A DNA stretch of 64,000 nt from Isoetes taiwanensis (taxonomy: Eukaryota; Streptophyta; Lycopodiopsida; Isoetales; Isoetaceae), in contig JAJEKV010000018.1 of assembly GCA_021234155.1 (NCBI GenBank), forward strand, positions 16,931,415 through 16,995,414, given 5' to 3'. Shown here piece by piece: positions 34,492-47,480 of this stretch. A model generated the notes under the pieces. That model was given only the letters and a program-made list of their open reading frames with translations, was not told where the DNA came from and searched no databases. Every line of letters begins with the position of its first letter. Within the stretch, counting starts at the first letter, position 1. Both the position numbers and the translations under genes were made by a program.

Positions 34492-35308
34492 GGTTAAGAT
34501 GGTTCTCTCTCTTAAATGGTAAAACTAGATTGTCTAGTCTAGGTGGGTAGGCTGAAACTTTCTAAAGCTTATAATTTAAGAATTCTTGTGTTTGGCTAAA
34601 CTTTACACATTTCTCTCATCAGACGCCGAACACTTGGCTAAAATGATTATGGGTCCAAACAATTGGGAAAAAGATTTGGCTAATTTTTTTTTTCACAAAT
34701 GGTTCCGCCATGCTAATTAAGCCAAGTTTTGCTAAAATTTAGCGAAGAGCCAAAAAATTTAGCCATTTTGCTATACTTAACCATTTAAGTTTACGTTATT
34801 TTTGGTTTTGACTTTGGTGGTGCATGCTTGTTTGCCTAGAGGATGTTAGATGATATTTGGAAACATAATCTAGCGTTCAAAAGTATGATGAGAAAAATGT
34901 GAAACGTTTAGCCAAATACAAGAAATTAGAAATTCCAAATTTCCCAAACTTTAGCCAAGACAGAGAAAGTTTAGGCCTAGGATTAACCTAGATGAGCCAA
35001 ACTAGTTTTACCATTTAAGAGACATATTCACCTTAAAGTTTACTTTGAAGACTAAGTGGGGGCTCAAGGCATCTAGGAAATGCTGACGTAATCCATAAGC
35101 AAAATACATGATATACCAATCACAAGAACCATTCTTAGACTTAGATGCCTCACATGAATATCACAAAAAATAGTTCGTCGAGCAGAACGTATAAATATGC
35201 GGCCATTTTGCTATGGTTTGCATATGATTGTATTGTTAGGGTATGCCAGTAGTATTTCTAGAGCGCGTGGTGTATTTCTAGTAGTATACATTCCCACCCT
35301 ATGGTTTT

Positions 35309-35392
35309 GGCATGCATATTGCATGCATTACATGCACAGAATACATGCATTATGTGCATGCACACACCGCATGCACGCAATGCATGTTGAAC
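35309..35392. promoter_or_regulatory. Cluster of CATGCA (RY) motifs
   Basis: Six CATGCA hexamers lie within about 85 bases. In seed plants the RY element CATGCA is bound by B3-domain regulators. No gene begins close by, so the cluster may simply be a simple repeat. Confidence 0.35.
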
Positions 35393-35613
35393 CCCTTTTA
35401 TTTTAACACAGGTACATGCTTAACTTTTTTTTGCGGTCACATAGATCTTTTTGCATGAGAGCCTACCCTTTCTCTAGCGTAAAAAAACACCTAGGGCTTG
35501 CAAAATCGTGTGCAATCTTTCATGTTCCCATTTCTCCAAGATAATGAGCTTCTCTTTGTTTTGAAAGGCATACTAAAAACCTATTTAAGCGACGTGAGAT
35601 TTCTCCCGAGGTC

Positions 35614-35844
35614 TTGCAGAAAATGGAACATGCGGATCCTCTCAATATCAAGCGTGATGAGGAGGTGATCGAACCAGAACAGATACTCTCGCATCAAGAT
35701 AAGGATACACGGACTTCTTTCTATCATAGATATCTAGTTAAGTTCAAATTTCATCCACCTTATGATGCAGTGTGGTATTCTAAAGAACAACTTCAAGAAT
35801 ACAAGGCACTTGTGGATGAGTATGAGCGAACTTTGCGAAAATAA
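35614..35844 (+). pseudogene. Gypsy integrase chromodomain remnant
   Basis: The 76-codon frame has EEVIEPEQILSHQDKDTR then YHRYLVKFKFHPPYDAVWYS and EQLQEYKALVDEY. This is the chromodomain-type tail of chromovirus integrase (E..ILDHR ... YLVKWK.LPP..ATWE) that targets insertion to particular chromatin. Aromatic-cage positions are partly kept (Y in YLVKF, W in AVWY). The rest of pol is absent: text before it shows only decayed matches, so this is the end of a truncated element. Confidence 0.7.
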
Positions 35845-37229
35845 TATGCAAAGTTAGGAGACATTAGTATCTTTGTTATTAGGAACAAATTTTAATATAA
35901 AATTTGCAATTGCTTTATCAACAAGAAGTATCTAAAAATTGATATATGTTGGTGTAACTTGAAGATGTCAAGTCCTCTAATTGACTTGAGGCCATCTCTA
36001 AGGGAACTGAGATGAAAGGCCTTAAACGAATTCAGGTCATTCCTAAATGAACTGGAATGATTGTTTCTAACGAAACTGAGATTGAAGACCTCTAAAAGAA
36101 TTGAGGTGCTTCTTAAGTGAACTAGAACAACCATCCTTAAAGGGATTAGTGTGAGCAATTTCTCCTCAAGGTTGATGTGGACGTTCAATCTCGGGAAGGG
36201 AAGGTTTGTTACGGCTATAAGCCAGCTTGGGGGAGTGGCTCAAGCCCGACAAGGAATTTCTTGGAACGTCTTATATTTCTAAGGACTTATCTTATATTAT
36301 AATGTTTTAGTGCAAGTAATGGACCACGCCCTAAATCTGATGGCCAGAATTTGATTGACTTAATTCGACGATGGGGATTCAACTGAAAAAAGGGATCAAC
36401 TCTAGATCCGACGGCCACAAATGACCTGATCAGATCAAAGGGTTCAAACAAAGCCCCTTTTTCTTTAAATGTGATCTCCTTTTTCGATGGTCCAAATGAA
36501 ACCCCTTTTTTCTACAAAATCCTTTTTTCTCTCTCTGTTTATAAACGTTAGTTTTTGTTCCATCAGCCGGTGTGCTAGGGTTGTTCCATTGGTGGTCGAC
36601 AAGCAGCAGCACATGTTGTTCCGTTGGTGATCGAAGAGCAGCAGCACATGCATCCCTGATTCTAAAATCATGAGAGCTCTTCTCCAGACTGCCTCTTCAA
36701 TTAACAAGGTTTTGCCCTAGGTTTTTCCACAGATTCAAGAGGAGCTCTCAACTAGAGAGGAAGCGGCATGAGCGTTATGGAAATTGTCATGGGGTAAGGA
36801 TTTTTATCAGGCAACTTGAGGTTTGGGCTGGATAAAGAAGATTGGATTGGCATATCGGTGCTTGAACCTTTTGTGAATTCGCAACTTGAGGTTTGGGTCT
36901 ATGAACATCATGGTGATGATCCACATGAGCAGTTTGGATGAAATTTGAGTTTATGTAAAACAATACGGTGGTGATGCAAACTTTCAATATACTAACTACA
37001 ACACTTGAACATGTGAACACTTAAAATGACTACAAAATTGCAACATATAGGGTCAATAAAGAAGCAGAAAGGCATTGAATTCTAATGAGAAAATCACTAC
37101 ATAAATACAACAAGGGGACAACAAAGAAGGAGAAAAGGCATTATATTCGACATAGAACCAAGCAAAAAATGGATTAATTTGTAAGCTCCATAACACATAA
37201 CCTCCACAAGACAGGTTCTTTGATCCTTG
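35845..37229. other. No gene recognised
   Basis: Contains degenerate repeats of about 45 bp around ...gaactgagat/gaattgaggt (35,985-36,135) and AT-rich text. Several ORFs of 60-98 codons on the minus strand lack recognisable motifs. Confidence 0.45.
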
Positions 37230-37690
37230 GCAGACCATCCACAAAATGCTTGGCTTTTATGGCTTTTAAAATTGATAGGTGGCATGGGCCAACCTCTCAT
37301 GCCAAATTTGAGAGGCCACACAAGACTTTTGGCACCAACTCGATTTGTATATGGCTTCTTTGGTTTATCTTGAACCAAAATGTTGTGATGTCTGTCCTTG
37401 ATGATATACTTCTGGTCACCAAAGATAACAGTTAATCCAGCATCATCTTTTTTAGAAACGGAAATGAGATTAACTTCAAGACCTGAAATAAATAAGGTTA
37501 TTCAGAGTTTCAGTTTGCCAGTTGGAAGCTCCAATGCCACTTCTCCTGTCCCTTTGATGTTCAGCATGCCTCTGCTTATTTTCACTTTTTTTAATTCCCT
37601 GAAGATCTTGCAAGTTTGTTATCATATCTTGGTTTCCAGTCATGTGGTCGCTGGCACCAGAGCCCAAGTACTAACAACCTTGGGATACTT
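37230..37690 (-). pseudogene. Ty1/copia protease and GAG-pre-integrase remnant
   Basis: The minus strand reads from about 37,680: GSGASDHMTGNQDMI, the DSGAS-type protease site of copia elements (here the Asp is lost, with Gly before SGAS), then after a frameshift a VNLISVSKKDDAGLTVIF-like stretch and YIIKDRHHNIL, typical of the link to the GAG-pre-integrase domain. The following region (37,378-37,100) continues weakly. No LTR was found around it, so it is a fragment. Confidence 0.65.
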
Positions 37691-38045
37691 CTACGACTAG
37701 CCCAAAGGACTCCACGTTATTGAGGTGCACCATGCATACTCTATACCCTATAGAAATGTGACAAAACAATTCATTCCTAGGATGGGTCCTATGATACAAC
37801 CAGCTGGCCGAAGTGAAGTAGTGCTCTCGTTGAGCTCTTTGAGAATATTGAGTACAACATTGGTTCCCCTTACTAGAGGAGTTTTGAAAACTAGCATTGG
37901 AAAGAATATCTTCTTATTTAAAATGGGATGGCTTTGATCTTCGAGCCCGGAACGTCGCATGTGCAGACGCATGTGGCGTTCCCTTCGGCCCCTTGCGGGA
38001 CTATTTTGGTCGTGTGCCTTTTCCCATCTCTCCTGCCTGCATAGT

Positions 38046-38671
38046 TCAAATTTGAGCAGGAGGAGCGGCATAGGGCGGCGATGGTCCTGGCCGCATTAGA
38101 AGATTTGCATAGAGCTTTGGCAAGCTTGACTGTAGTGTCAGCAGCTGCGCCTTGCAACTGGAGAGAAGAGATGAAACTAACGGCAGTAGTTGAGGAAAAA
38201 TATTTTCCCATAAGATGATGTTCATGGAATCAGTGAGATGGTAAGCATCCCAATACACATAAGTTTTGGCTATGGGGCAAGCAGGTGTCAAAAGGTTACA
38301 ATAGATAGCAGCTTCATATCTGGTCCTACTGAGAAACCTGCAAAGAACAAGCGGCAAAGCTTCAGCCCTAATCTAAATCTTCTGACCATACCAGGTATGA
38401 GCTACTCACCGTACTTGGAAGGATTTTGTGAAGCATCCAAAGTTGTGCTGTATAAGTCTAAAACTGTCAGTTTCATTCCAGATAGGCTCCACCATTTCAT
38501 GTCTTCTGTGCTGCGTTTTAGTCTTGCGTTTAATACTTGGGCATCTTGGTTCAATGTACTCATGCATGCCAGGTTTCCTTTACCATATAGCGTAATCTGT
38601 GAGATTTCGTATATAAATTTGCATCTCGTTGAGGATTGAGCATGGCAAGCACAGGTAGGCTTTGACAGCAT
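38046..38671 (-). pseudogene. GDSL esterase/lipase C-terminal fragment
   Basis: The minus frame 38,671-38,402 gives TLNQDAQVLNARLK ... LDLYSTTLDASQNPSKYG, and the frame 38,357-38,150 gives ACPIAKTYVYWDAYHLTDSMN. These match the last third of plant GDSL esterases: the '..Y.....IQNP.KYGF' segment and block V, WD..H.T...N, which supplies the catalytic Asp and His. The catalytic Ser block and the oxyanion blocks would lie upstream but are not seen in the next kilobase. It looks like a 5'-truncated copy with a small intron between the two pieces. Confidence 0.6.
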
Positions 38672-39104
38672 AGATGTATTTATTATTAGGTCATATACTG
38701 ATGCCTTCGATCAATGGATTTTGTAGGCAACTGAAATCATCATCCAAGCTATTGCCATTGCTAGCTCATGTAGTACATTCTATTCATGTGCTTAGAATGG
38801 AACTCTGATAGACTCCTGCTTGGATTGGATGCATTTCGTATTTGTGTACAAGAAACAAATAATGGAACACATCACTGTTGCCACATATTGAGGAGCAAAA
38901 CCCACGTCTCTTTGATTTCAGTTATTCCCACTAAATGCATACGGTGTTGTGACAAGATTGAATTCGTTTTCCATGTGAAAATGGACTCTATATACAGTTC
39001 TATATCTTTCTTCTTTGTGATTGCCTTATAGGATTCTCCTTGAATGATTCTGTTTCTATTGTTATACGAACTATTAAGTAACCAGCTAGCGACTTTGAAT
39101 GCAG

Positions 39105-42100
39105 GAACTATATATGTGATGGCAACACTTGCTTCTTCATCTGCAATTATTCTAGCAAAACATGGATTGTATCCCAATAAGGGTAATGTATAAGCATACT
39201 GCAAATAATTTTTTTTTTGGATTCATGTATGTAGCCTCTTTTGCAATGCAGTTCGTAATTCTTATATTTTTCATTTCTCTAACATAAAATTTGAATAGAT
39301 CTTTCTATTCTGTTAATACTTGGTGATCTATCACCAAGTTTCAAAGGCGGAAGTGTTCTACGGATTAGAGCATTAGTGCAAATCAATGCATTGGTATCTA
39401 GCGTTGGTGCAGACGGTATGATCCATGCAGCTGGCTTCTTTTGTGCATACGGTATGATCCATGTACTATTCTCAAAGCATTATTCTCAAACAAATGCATT
39501 ATTCTCAACCTATCAATGATTTATTGGAGGAGCATAAAGTTTCTCCACTATCAATGATATATAAGCTGATTGTTTTAATGTTTTGTTGTATCAGCAGCTG
39601 TATCTAAATCATTGGTTGTATGTAAAAACCCCATTTAGCTATTGAACCATGACTATTTAGAATGCGTCATTAACTGTTCTTCATGGAGCTGGATTCATGT
39701 TGCATGACTTTTATGAAGATGAATTTGTGCTTTAACACCAGCCCATTAAGGTTTGCATCCTGACCATAAAGGGTAGCCTCTTTAACGACAGTCTATAATT
39801 TTCAGAAAGTATATATGGTGAGGAAAGCATGCATAGTTCTTAGAACGACACAAGGCATTTTAGACTTATCTTACTATTATGATTGCAGTGTATGTTGACA
39901 TAGTAATGAGGTGTATTCTTTCATAAACTAATTGGTATTTGTATTAACTTTGATCTAGGCGGATGTGAAATATCTACTTTCAACAATTTTGGGTGTGCTT
40001 AACCTCCCTGTCAAACAATCCATGGCTGTACCTTCAGAGGGTCCACTGGTGGTGTCTGCATTATGTCCAATTCATGGGCCAATTGTTCGGTCCACTATTA
40101 CAGAAATAGTTCGGGCACAGCAGTGTAAGTTATATGTTGCCTTTTTGGTTGGTAGTTCAGGACTTAAGTTATATGTTGTTGGTTGATTGTACCTTTCTTC
40201 TGTGGAATTTGCCTTTTGATTTGGCGTGGATGTCATGTTCTTCTGATGCAGCACCTTTGTTAGGTTTCTTTCTATGTGCTACGTCTTGGCACTTTAAAAG
40301 CATGTGGCGTTCCCCTTCCCTTTGCGGGACGCTAGGTGCCACTATTCAATACGAAGCATTTGAAACATTGGTTGCAGTGGAGAGCAGACCGATTAATCAA
40401 CATCCACTTTATAGGAGTAGCACTTATCTATGTCTTATCTATGATAAACATAGTTTAAGTGTTCTCAGTTTACTATTTGGGGTTAACATATACACGATAG
40501 GTTGTCAATACAGGTCCATGGCAACATAATTATACATCCTTTCTTAAGTTGCTCAAGCTGCCAATACAGGTCCATGGCAACATAATTATACATCCTTTCC
40601 TAAGTTGCTCAAGCTAACTGTGTTGATGAAATATAGCTGGACATGTCTTATAATATTGTACATGTTTTGCTATTACAACGATATCATCGTTGATATAATT
40701 TTAAGAGGCATTCCTCAGGTCCGAATTTAGAATTTGCAAGACCGAAAACTTAAGAACTTCATACAATGCCTAAGAAACAACTTAACACCAAATTCAGAAT
40801 TTATAAGACTGAAAACATAAGAACTTCATACAATACCTAAGAAATGACTCAACTCCAAAAAACAAATGCAACACTACAATTAGTCTAATAACATCCCGAA
40901 TCAAAGATTAAAAAACAATAAAAATAAAAAGGAAATAAAAAACATTGCTTTTCAACAAACAACTTAAAGGAAATTCTATCACTAACCAGTATGCAATATG
41001 AGAAAGATGAACTAAAGCTCGATGCACTATGCTGTGTATTTGGTAAAGCAACGTTGCCAATATTTGACCATAGCCCTTACGTACGAACGCTCGCTCTCAC
41101 ACTCAAATGGCGATTTAATTAGTTGCAGTGGTTAAATTTTAAGTGCAATGTCCATTTAAGAGGACAATCTCTGCTTGGAATGGGTTACGCATTAGAACTC
41201 GACTGATTGTGTGGAAACAGGAAAGATGGCACTTTGATGCAGATAGAGATCTGCATTCAATCTGCGATTTTCCAAAAGACATAAACTACCACAAGCAGGG
41301 AACAATACCTAACTCCACGCATTCCATTATGTCTACCTATTCTATTCAGCACCATCCATTAAACCCTTTGCGACATTACATTACATCTACAAACACTGAC
41401 TACATTTATAGCTTATTACTCCAGCTACAAACTCCCTCACGTCAACTCATTCCACATGTCCACGACTAATGCATTTTATATCTAAATTGCATCTGCCTAC
41501 ACATGCATAGAAGAAATTTTGCAACTTTTTGTACGCTTTTGAAGCACAGATGAATGGGAAGCCGGATGATACAAAAGAATTGGTCATTTCGCAGGCACAG
41601 AAGAAAGGAATCTGAAGGTGAAGCTGAAACAACAAAACCCTGTATCGTGAGCTGTGGCCTCCAGACCTGCAATAACGGCTCTAACTGGTGCAACTGTCCC
41701 TACGCCACAATCTCTGTGCAACCGGTGCAACCGAAAAGAGGAGAGAGGAACATGCATGATTATGGAAACTCTGAAAAATGCCCCCATAACTCAGCGATGT
41801 CCACCACGACCATCTCCATCCATGCCCTGACTTGCCATAAAAAACACTTCCAAAAATATCTCTGTTTAGCCATCCTAGATATACAAACTTACAAAAATGA
41901 CCTAATTTTTGCTCCTAAATACTCAATTATTTCCTTCCCAAAAACCAAATATAGTAACTTCCTAGCCCATACAGCTTGTAAACCGTTGGAAACAGGGTGG
42001 CTTTGCTTTTGGGGCCAAGAGAATGGCCTCGCTTCGATCTAAGCAAGAGCTAGAAGATGTTGAATACCAAAATTCAAAGTGCCTTTGGCCATGATAGAGC

Positions 42101-45100
42101 TTGTATTGGTGAAAAAAATGGATCTAATAAAGGCTACAATGTGACAACTTTGGCCACGATAAAGCTTCAGAGTCCATGAACAAGTAATTAACAAAAACAA
42201 TGTACAATTACAAGCTCCATTGTGTAATCAATACATAGATAGATAATAGCAATTAGAGTTTGATATATATTCAAGAGCATCGCCTATCTTTCTAAGCTCC
42301 TATATGATATATCATACCACATTGACGGCATCTCCCATAAGACCCTCCAAAGGTTCTTAATGAGACTTGAACAGCCATAGGGAGGCTAATATGATAGCCT
42401 TCTGGAGGAGAAGACTAAGCCTCTAAATCTAGTTAGAACAAGTAAGATTTCCCAAGCATCATGGAAGGACATGTAGGAAGACAAAGAGAACCTAATATCC
42501 TCAACTTACATGAATAGCCTTACACTATTTTGGAAAAAAATACAAAACCTTCAAGAAATCTCCTCTCTCACCTACTTGCCTAAGAAATGCTTAATCCTAC
42601 TCCAATGTTCAAGCACAACATTTTAAAACATGATTACTGTTAAATATTGTTTTTTCAAGATGAAACTATAGCATTGATATCATTGACAAGTTTTATACTC
42701 CAAGTATATAGCAACATATGGTGGAAAGATTGCAACAGAATAAGAGGCCTGATAGCTTCTGAATAACTATTAGTTTACATCATCAGCACCTGCCTTCTAT
42801 TCTATTCTATTCTATTCTATTCTATCTTAGGTCCTAAATATATACTTCTTCGCTATATACACTTTTATATGGCATTGTTACTGATGCAGGCTGTACAGCT
42901 ATTACAGCCAAAATTATTATAGAAATTTGAGCAGTCCCCTGTAGGATACATTCAAATGAAAAAACAATGTATTATACAATTTTACAGTAGTTAGAGTCAA
43001 TATGCTTTTGGGAAAGTAACGACCTAGGACCACGCAGTCCATCATGAGGGTCTAAAAAGTCACACTGTTCTTGGTTCAGAACTAGATAACCTAATTCCAC
43101 AACTAGAAGCAGCAACAGCCTCAGAATCAGAAGCAAATTATGACATTCCTCTTATATTGCTGCCACACAGATGCATTTTTCTCGATCATCTCAAGAACGG
43201 GAATGCAGCAATTCCAAGCTTATCACCCATCTATGACCTTATGGGCTAAAATATTGTTATGAACCTGAACCAAAGTGCAAAGGTTCCAGTCTCAAATTGC
43301 TGTGTCCTTGGAACTTCCATCTAAAAAGAATTAATAATGATAACAAACAGACTATGGCCTTAACAGCTTGACCCATCTTCGGTAACTTAAGACATGGCCA
43401 GGAAATCCTCTAGTGATAAGTCCAAGTTTGACATAGTTTTCATCAGCAAAGATAGCATAGAACTACCATATTTTGGCCAGTTATTTCTTAGCAAGATAAC
43501 ATAAACATTATCTAGAATCCCTCGCTAACAATTAAAACAAAATACATCTGTTTGTTACTTTTCCATGCTTTTGCTTCCAAGAAGGCCTGATAGAGATGCA
43601 CAATGCCGTGACTTATATTCACATTTTTCACAGCACTTTTGAAGGGCTTCTATCTCGATACGGCACCTGCTTTATAAGATATAACATAAGTAAAAGAACT
43701 TCTTTTAAAAAGATCGGAGGAAGATTGAAAATATAAACAACTAATAAAGAGTCTAAGCCTAACAAACAATGACTTAAACAAATTCTAGAAATACCAAGTT
43801 CCGGAGCCAGATCATACCTCTCAGGCATGAAGTTATTTTTCGTAAGGCAGGCCTGTATGTCACAGGCATGCTTATGGCAGGACTCCTTGATTACAGGCAT
43901 TCAGCCTACACACATGGAAGACGCAAAAACTAAGTTCTTGAAAGGCACATGAAGTGGATTGGAACCGAACAATTTGCTATGCTAATACCTAAAATCGAGG
44001 TTCTGATGGGCGCAAATCAATTTAAAAGAAATCCCGGTACATGCGATGGATAATAAAAATGGTGCTGGATAGATAAAAATTAAAATGTATAAAATAGGCA
44101 ACATACCTAAGATACTAAAATAGAAGGTTTAAGGATCAAGGATTCTATTCAGGCTGGCGAGATGAAATGGAAGAGATAACTTCTTCTTTGAATCCCTTGC
44201 TGATGCTTTGCGTTTTAAAACTTTATACTAGTCAAAGTGCATAAGTGGGGAGCCTGCAAATATTTTGGCCGCAACGAGAAAAGTGTGTAATAAAAATTCA
44301 AACTTTTGTAACTTTTTATCATAACTGAAATTTTAAAAGGTTTAACAATGTTTAGAGAAAAACTTAGCTCCTTCATGCTAGATAGTGTTGCATTGGCATC
44401 TCTAAGAGCTTTGAGTAGAATAGCACGAACAACATGGCATTTGTTCATGGCAATTTTGAGTGGGAGTAAAGTTTTACTTTGAGTAGGTTTTGAGGTGAGG
44501 CTATAGTCAAAGTCTATAACTCTTTGTGAGGTGGTCAGGAGCATCTTGTCACTTGTGTATAAGGTCTGTTATGTTCTAAAGGTCCCGTTGGTTGACGATC
44601 TTAACCTCTGCTATGTCCCAAGTTCTTGTTGGCTGGTTGCAGTGATCTTGTCATTGATCTTTAGCGTGTCGTTATTCTTTGGTGTCAAGATGCCCATGGC
44701 ATACAGTAGTACACATCTACCTCCGTTATTTCCTTGCCGAAGATGATGTCAAGTAAATCATCTTCCACGATGCATTCTTCAGGTATCTCCACGATGATGT
44801 CGGGCCCTGGCTGCTAGTCCTGCATATGTTGGTCCTCGTTCTCCTGGCTTTATGCTTGTTACTCTTCAGTCTCCAGTTGTTTGTTTTCTTCAAGCTGATG
44901 AGTGCTTGCTCATGCTAGGTCATGACGTCTTGCTCCTCCTTGAGTATTGAAAGCTAACGCGTTGAATTTATAGCATAGGAGGCCTAAAGTCCACGTCCAA
45001 AGAGGAAGAGCGTAAAGAATATGCTTTTCTTACCAAGCACATTTATCTCTTTTTTTAGCCTTCTTGTGCCTTTTGTGCCCATTTTTGGGTTGCCCCTAAG

Positions 45101-46793
45101 GGGGCAAACCCTTGTGTATGTGGGTTTATGGCATATTCCACGTATATGCTAGTACATACCCAGAATATGCCAATGACTGCTAAAAATCCATTATTAGCAG
45201 TAAACTGGCGGTCATTTATGTTGTTGCTCGGCAGCTATGGAAACCGGCTAACCGGTGTTGTGGCGATGGTGCCTGCTGTAGCTCCATAATCAATCCGAGG
45301 CCTTCAGAGATTTGGAGAAATGTCTAAAAGATCTGCTTCTGGCATTTGTACATTGCTATTGACGAAGAAGCACCCACGTTTGCCCTCGTTTTGAAGCTGC
45401 CTAAGTTTAGGTTCTTGGCCGCTGCTTTAATGATAGTTGTTATGAACTTGTGTTTCCAGCAGTGTTCGGATCTTGGCAATAACGACGCTTCCCTTGGAGC
45501 CGCTTTCTTGAAGATGCATTGCAATATCACATGTATTTTTCCCTTGGCACGATGATACCTGAGAGCTGCATAATGGCGAGAAAGATCTTTGCATAGGAGA
45601 TCTAACATGGTGCTGGCTATCAGGCATAATGTATGGCTCCTCGTGATCCATGTCAAATTGTATCTGGTCTACAATATGTTCCTCCTCGAGCTTTACGCCA
45701 TATCCGTGCAATCCTCATCATATTGCAAGAGGTCCTCGTCCACTTTTAACTTATCTAACATGCATGCATGTCTCCAATTCACTCTCCTCCTCATCCATGC
45801 CATATAGTTGACGACTCATCATTGAGCCTATATCGAAAAGGCAAAGCCCCCGCATTTGCAGCTCTTTGTAAAAATACTGTTGAAAGAATAAGCATTCGCA
45901 AGCATGCTTCCCTAATCATGGAAAGCTCTTTCCTGAGCATATCTGCATGAAGGATCTGAATTAGATATGTATGCATGTTCGTCCTCAGTAAATGACATCG
46001 ACGCCTGAGGCCAATGAAGCCATTCAAAGTATGGATCTTCAAGCTCCTCCGCAAACATAACCCATGATCAATTGGAATCAACTCTACATTATCACCGACT
46101 GGCCTAGGTTGTGCCTGGGCCGTCCATCCCGCCTTTGCTTCATCTTTACACTTCTTTACATTCTTTACAAGTATGTTACAAAGATGCTGTGCGTGTTGTA
46201 GAACAGAGAACAATTTGCAAAAATATGAAGCACCTATACTAGAGCTAAAGCAAGGCGCTTCTTTCATCTTTCAGATGTAATATGATTTTGTTAAGTTCAT
46301 GTTCATATTTGCATATGTTTCCATAGAGAAAACAAAAGTATCCTCCCCTAGAAAGGGTATCAACTTTCAGGGGCATATAGGGAGCACTTCATTGTTGAAT
46401 TTTTTTGCAAAATATTACTCTCCTCTATTTGAGAGTAACACATGGTAGTTGATTCTGTAAATGAATAATATTTGGTAAATCCTTAATTTTGCTAAATAGA
46501 AGCTGGAGTTTCTTTGCAGGTTCTACTATTTACAGCATTTCTAACTGGGATGTCATATTTGGGATTTGTAAAGGTTGAACGAGGTCTTAGACTCTCAGAT
46601 GTGACTCTTAAAGGTTTTTAATCGCCTTCATAAACATATGATTCTTTCCTAGTCTGGTATTAAGGAGTATGACACAATTATTGCAGATTCATACCAAAAC
46701 GCATTTGCAGTTATAACAGAGGATAGATTTCCAAGTTACCAGATTGGGAGAGGCTTTAATACTCATTCTTCTATTATGGGACTTCAAATCTGA
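39105..46793 (+). CDS. Unidentified spliced gene, candidate exons
   Basis: Likely exons are 39,105-39,185 (TIYVMATLASSSAIILAKHG), 39,299-39,415 (starts LSILLILGDLSPSFKGG; joins the first in phase), 39,961-40,130 (VKYLLSTILGVLNLPVKQ), 46,520-46,613 (VLLFTAFLTGMSYLGFVKVE) and 46,687-46,793 (starts DSYQNAFAVITEDRFPSYQ, ends TGA). The last two also join in phase. Introns, especially the 6.4-kb one, hold PI4K and other debris. Hydrophobic segments suggest membrane or buried helices. I do not recognise the protein; the join from exon 2 to exon 3 is not in phase, so at least one exon is missing or wrong. It could be two genes. Confidence 0.35.
40131..45049. other. Long interval without recognised gene (probable intron)
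   Basis: A 60-bp direct duplication at about 40,500-40,620 (caatacaggtccatggcaac repeated), a (TTCTA)n microsatellite at 42,795-42,830, and scattered ORFs under 165 codons with no recognisable motifs. It contains neither transposase nor RT features. Confidence 0.4.
45050..45290 (-). repeat. Interspersed repeat A, copy 2
   Basis: Inverse copy of 1,130-1,360, sharing gggttgcccc..gggggcaa, ggcatattcc...gaatatgcc and the segment around gcagtaaactggcgg. Diverged, so old. Confidence 0.6.
45291..46267 (-). pseudogene. Phosphatidylinositol 4-kinase gamma fragment
   Basis: The minus strand from 46,267 has VGDNVELIPIDHGLCL, the DHGLCL signature of plant type-II-like PI4K gamma kinases, where the Asp binds metal. 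Then in a shifted frame come LEDPYFEWLHWPQAS-like residues, and back in the first frame LRKELSMIREACLRMLILST. This is the known order for the family's C-terminal lobe. Frameshifts and the absence of the ubiquitin-like and N-lobe parts show a dead, partial copy. It sits inside a probable intron on the opposite strand. Confidence 0.75.
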
Positions 46794-47480
46794 CTTCAAC
46801 TATTCTTTAGCCACAGTATTATGTTACAAAGGGGATAGATTACCCCCTTGAACAAGAGACAATGCGATATATACCGCATACACTACAAGCAAATCTTTTC
46901 GTCTTGGATGCCACCACACCCCGTGGTATGTGAAACTTCACTTGCTAGTCTATTTGATATAGGAATAAAACCGAGGTTTGCTTATAGCAAGCATGTGCTA
47001 ACACTATGTTGCGAGGAACAAAGGCATAAACACTACTACATAATCCGCTTTTAGATGAGATTTTTATCAAGTGCTTATGGTTCCTCTATATTCGAACTTT
47101 TTGCTCTTCTCTTATGTCTTTATTTCTTTTTACACCTACATTTGTGTGCCAAGACCATCACAACCCTTAACATATATTGCAGCTCTAAAAGCTTTAACTC
47201 TTCTTGTTCTCCTTCCCATTACTTTATTCTCCCACTTTAACCATCTTTACCCCAAATCCGAATGAAACATTTGTACTTATGTTGCTTTTAATACTTGCTC
47301 AACTAGGTTTGTTTATCATGAATCTAATTCCTTAACGGGTTGTAAGTTTAGTTTTGATCATTCCTGCAAAGGGAACATCATAATGGGTTGTTGTGCAGAT
47401 GAATATTGTACTACTTCTCTAGAGATAGTTGCCCTATGTAGACATGTTAGACGTGTGTGCTGATGGCTTCATAATTGCAG
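46794..47480. other. No gene recognised
   Basis: Between the stop at 46,793 and the candidate exon at 47,481 I see AT-rich text and short ORFs only. Confidence 0.4.

Larger units (their letters stand above)
32208..35046. mobile_element. Outer TIR element (MITE-like) with nested insertion
   Basis: The left end (ggtaaactttaagatggccatctctcttaaatggtaaaac, 32,212 on) is the inverse of the right end (gttttaccatttaagagacatattcaccttaaagtttac, ending 35,046). The inner part, 34,494-35,046, is about 550 bp and itself carries matching ends; internal text such as gtttggctaaactttacaca reappears inverted near gtttagccaaatacaag. No coding capacity. It resembles a non-autonomous terminal-inverted-repeat element. 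Confidence 0.6.
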
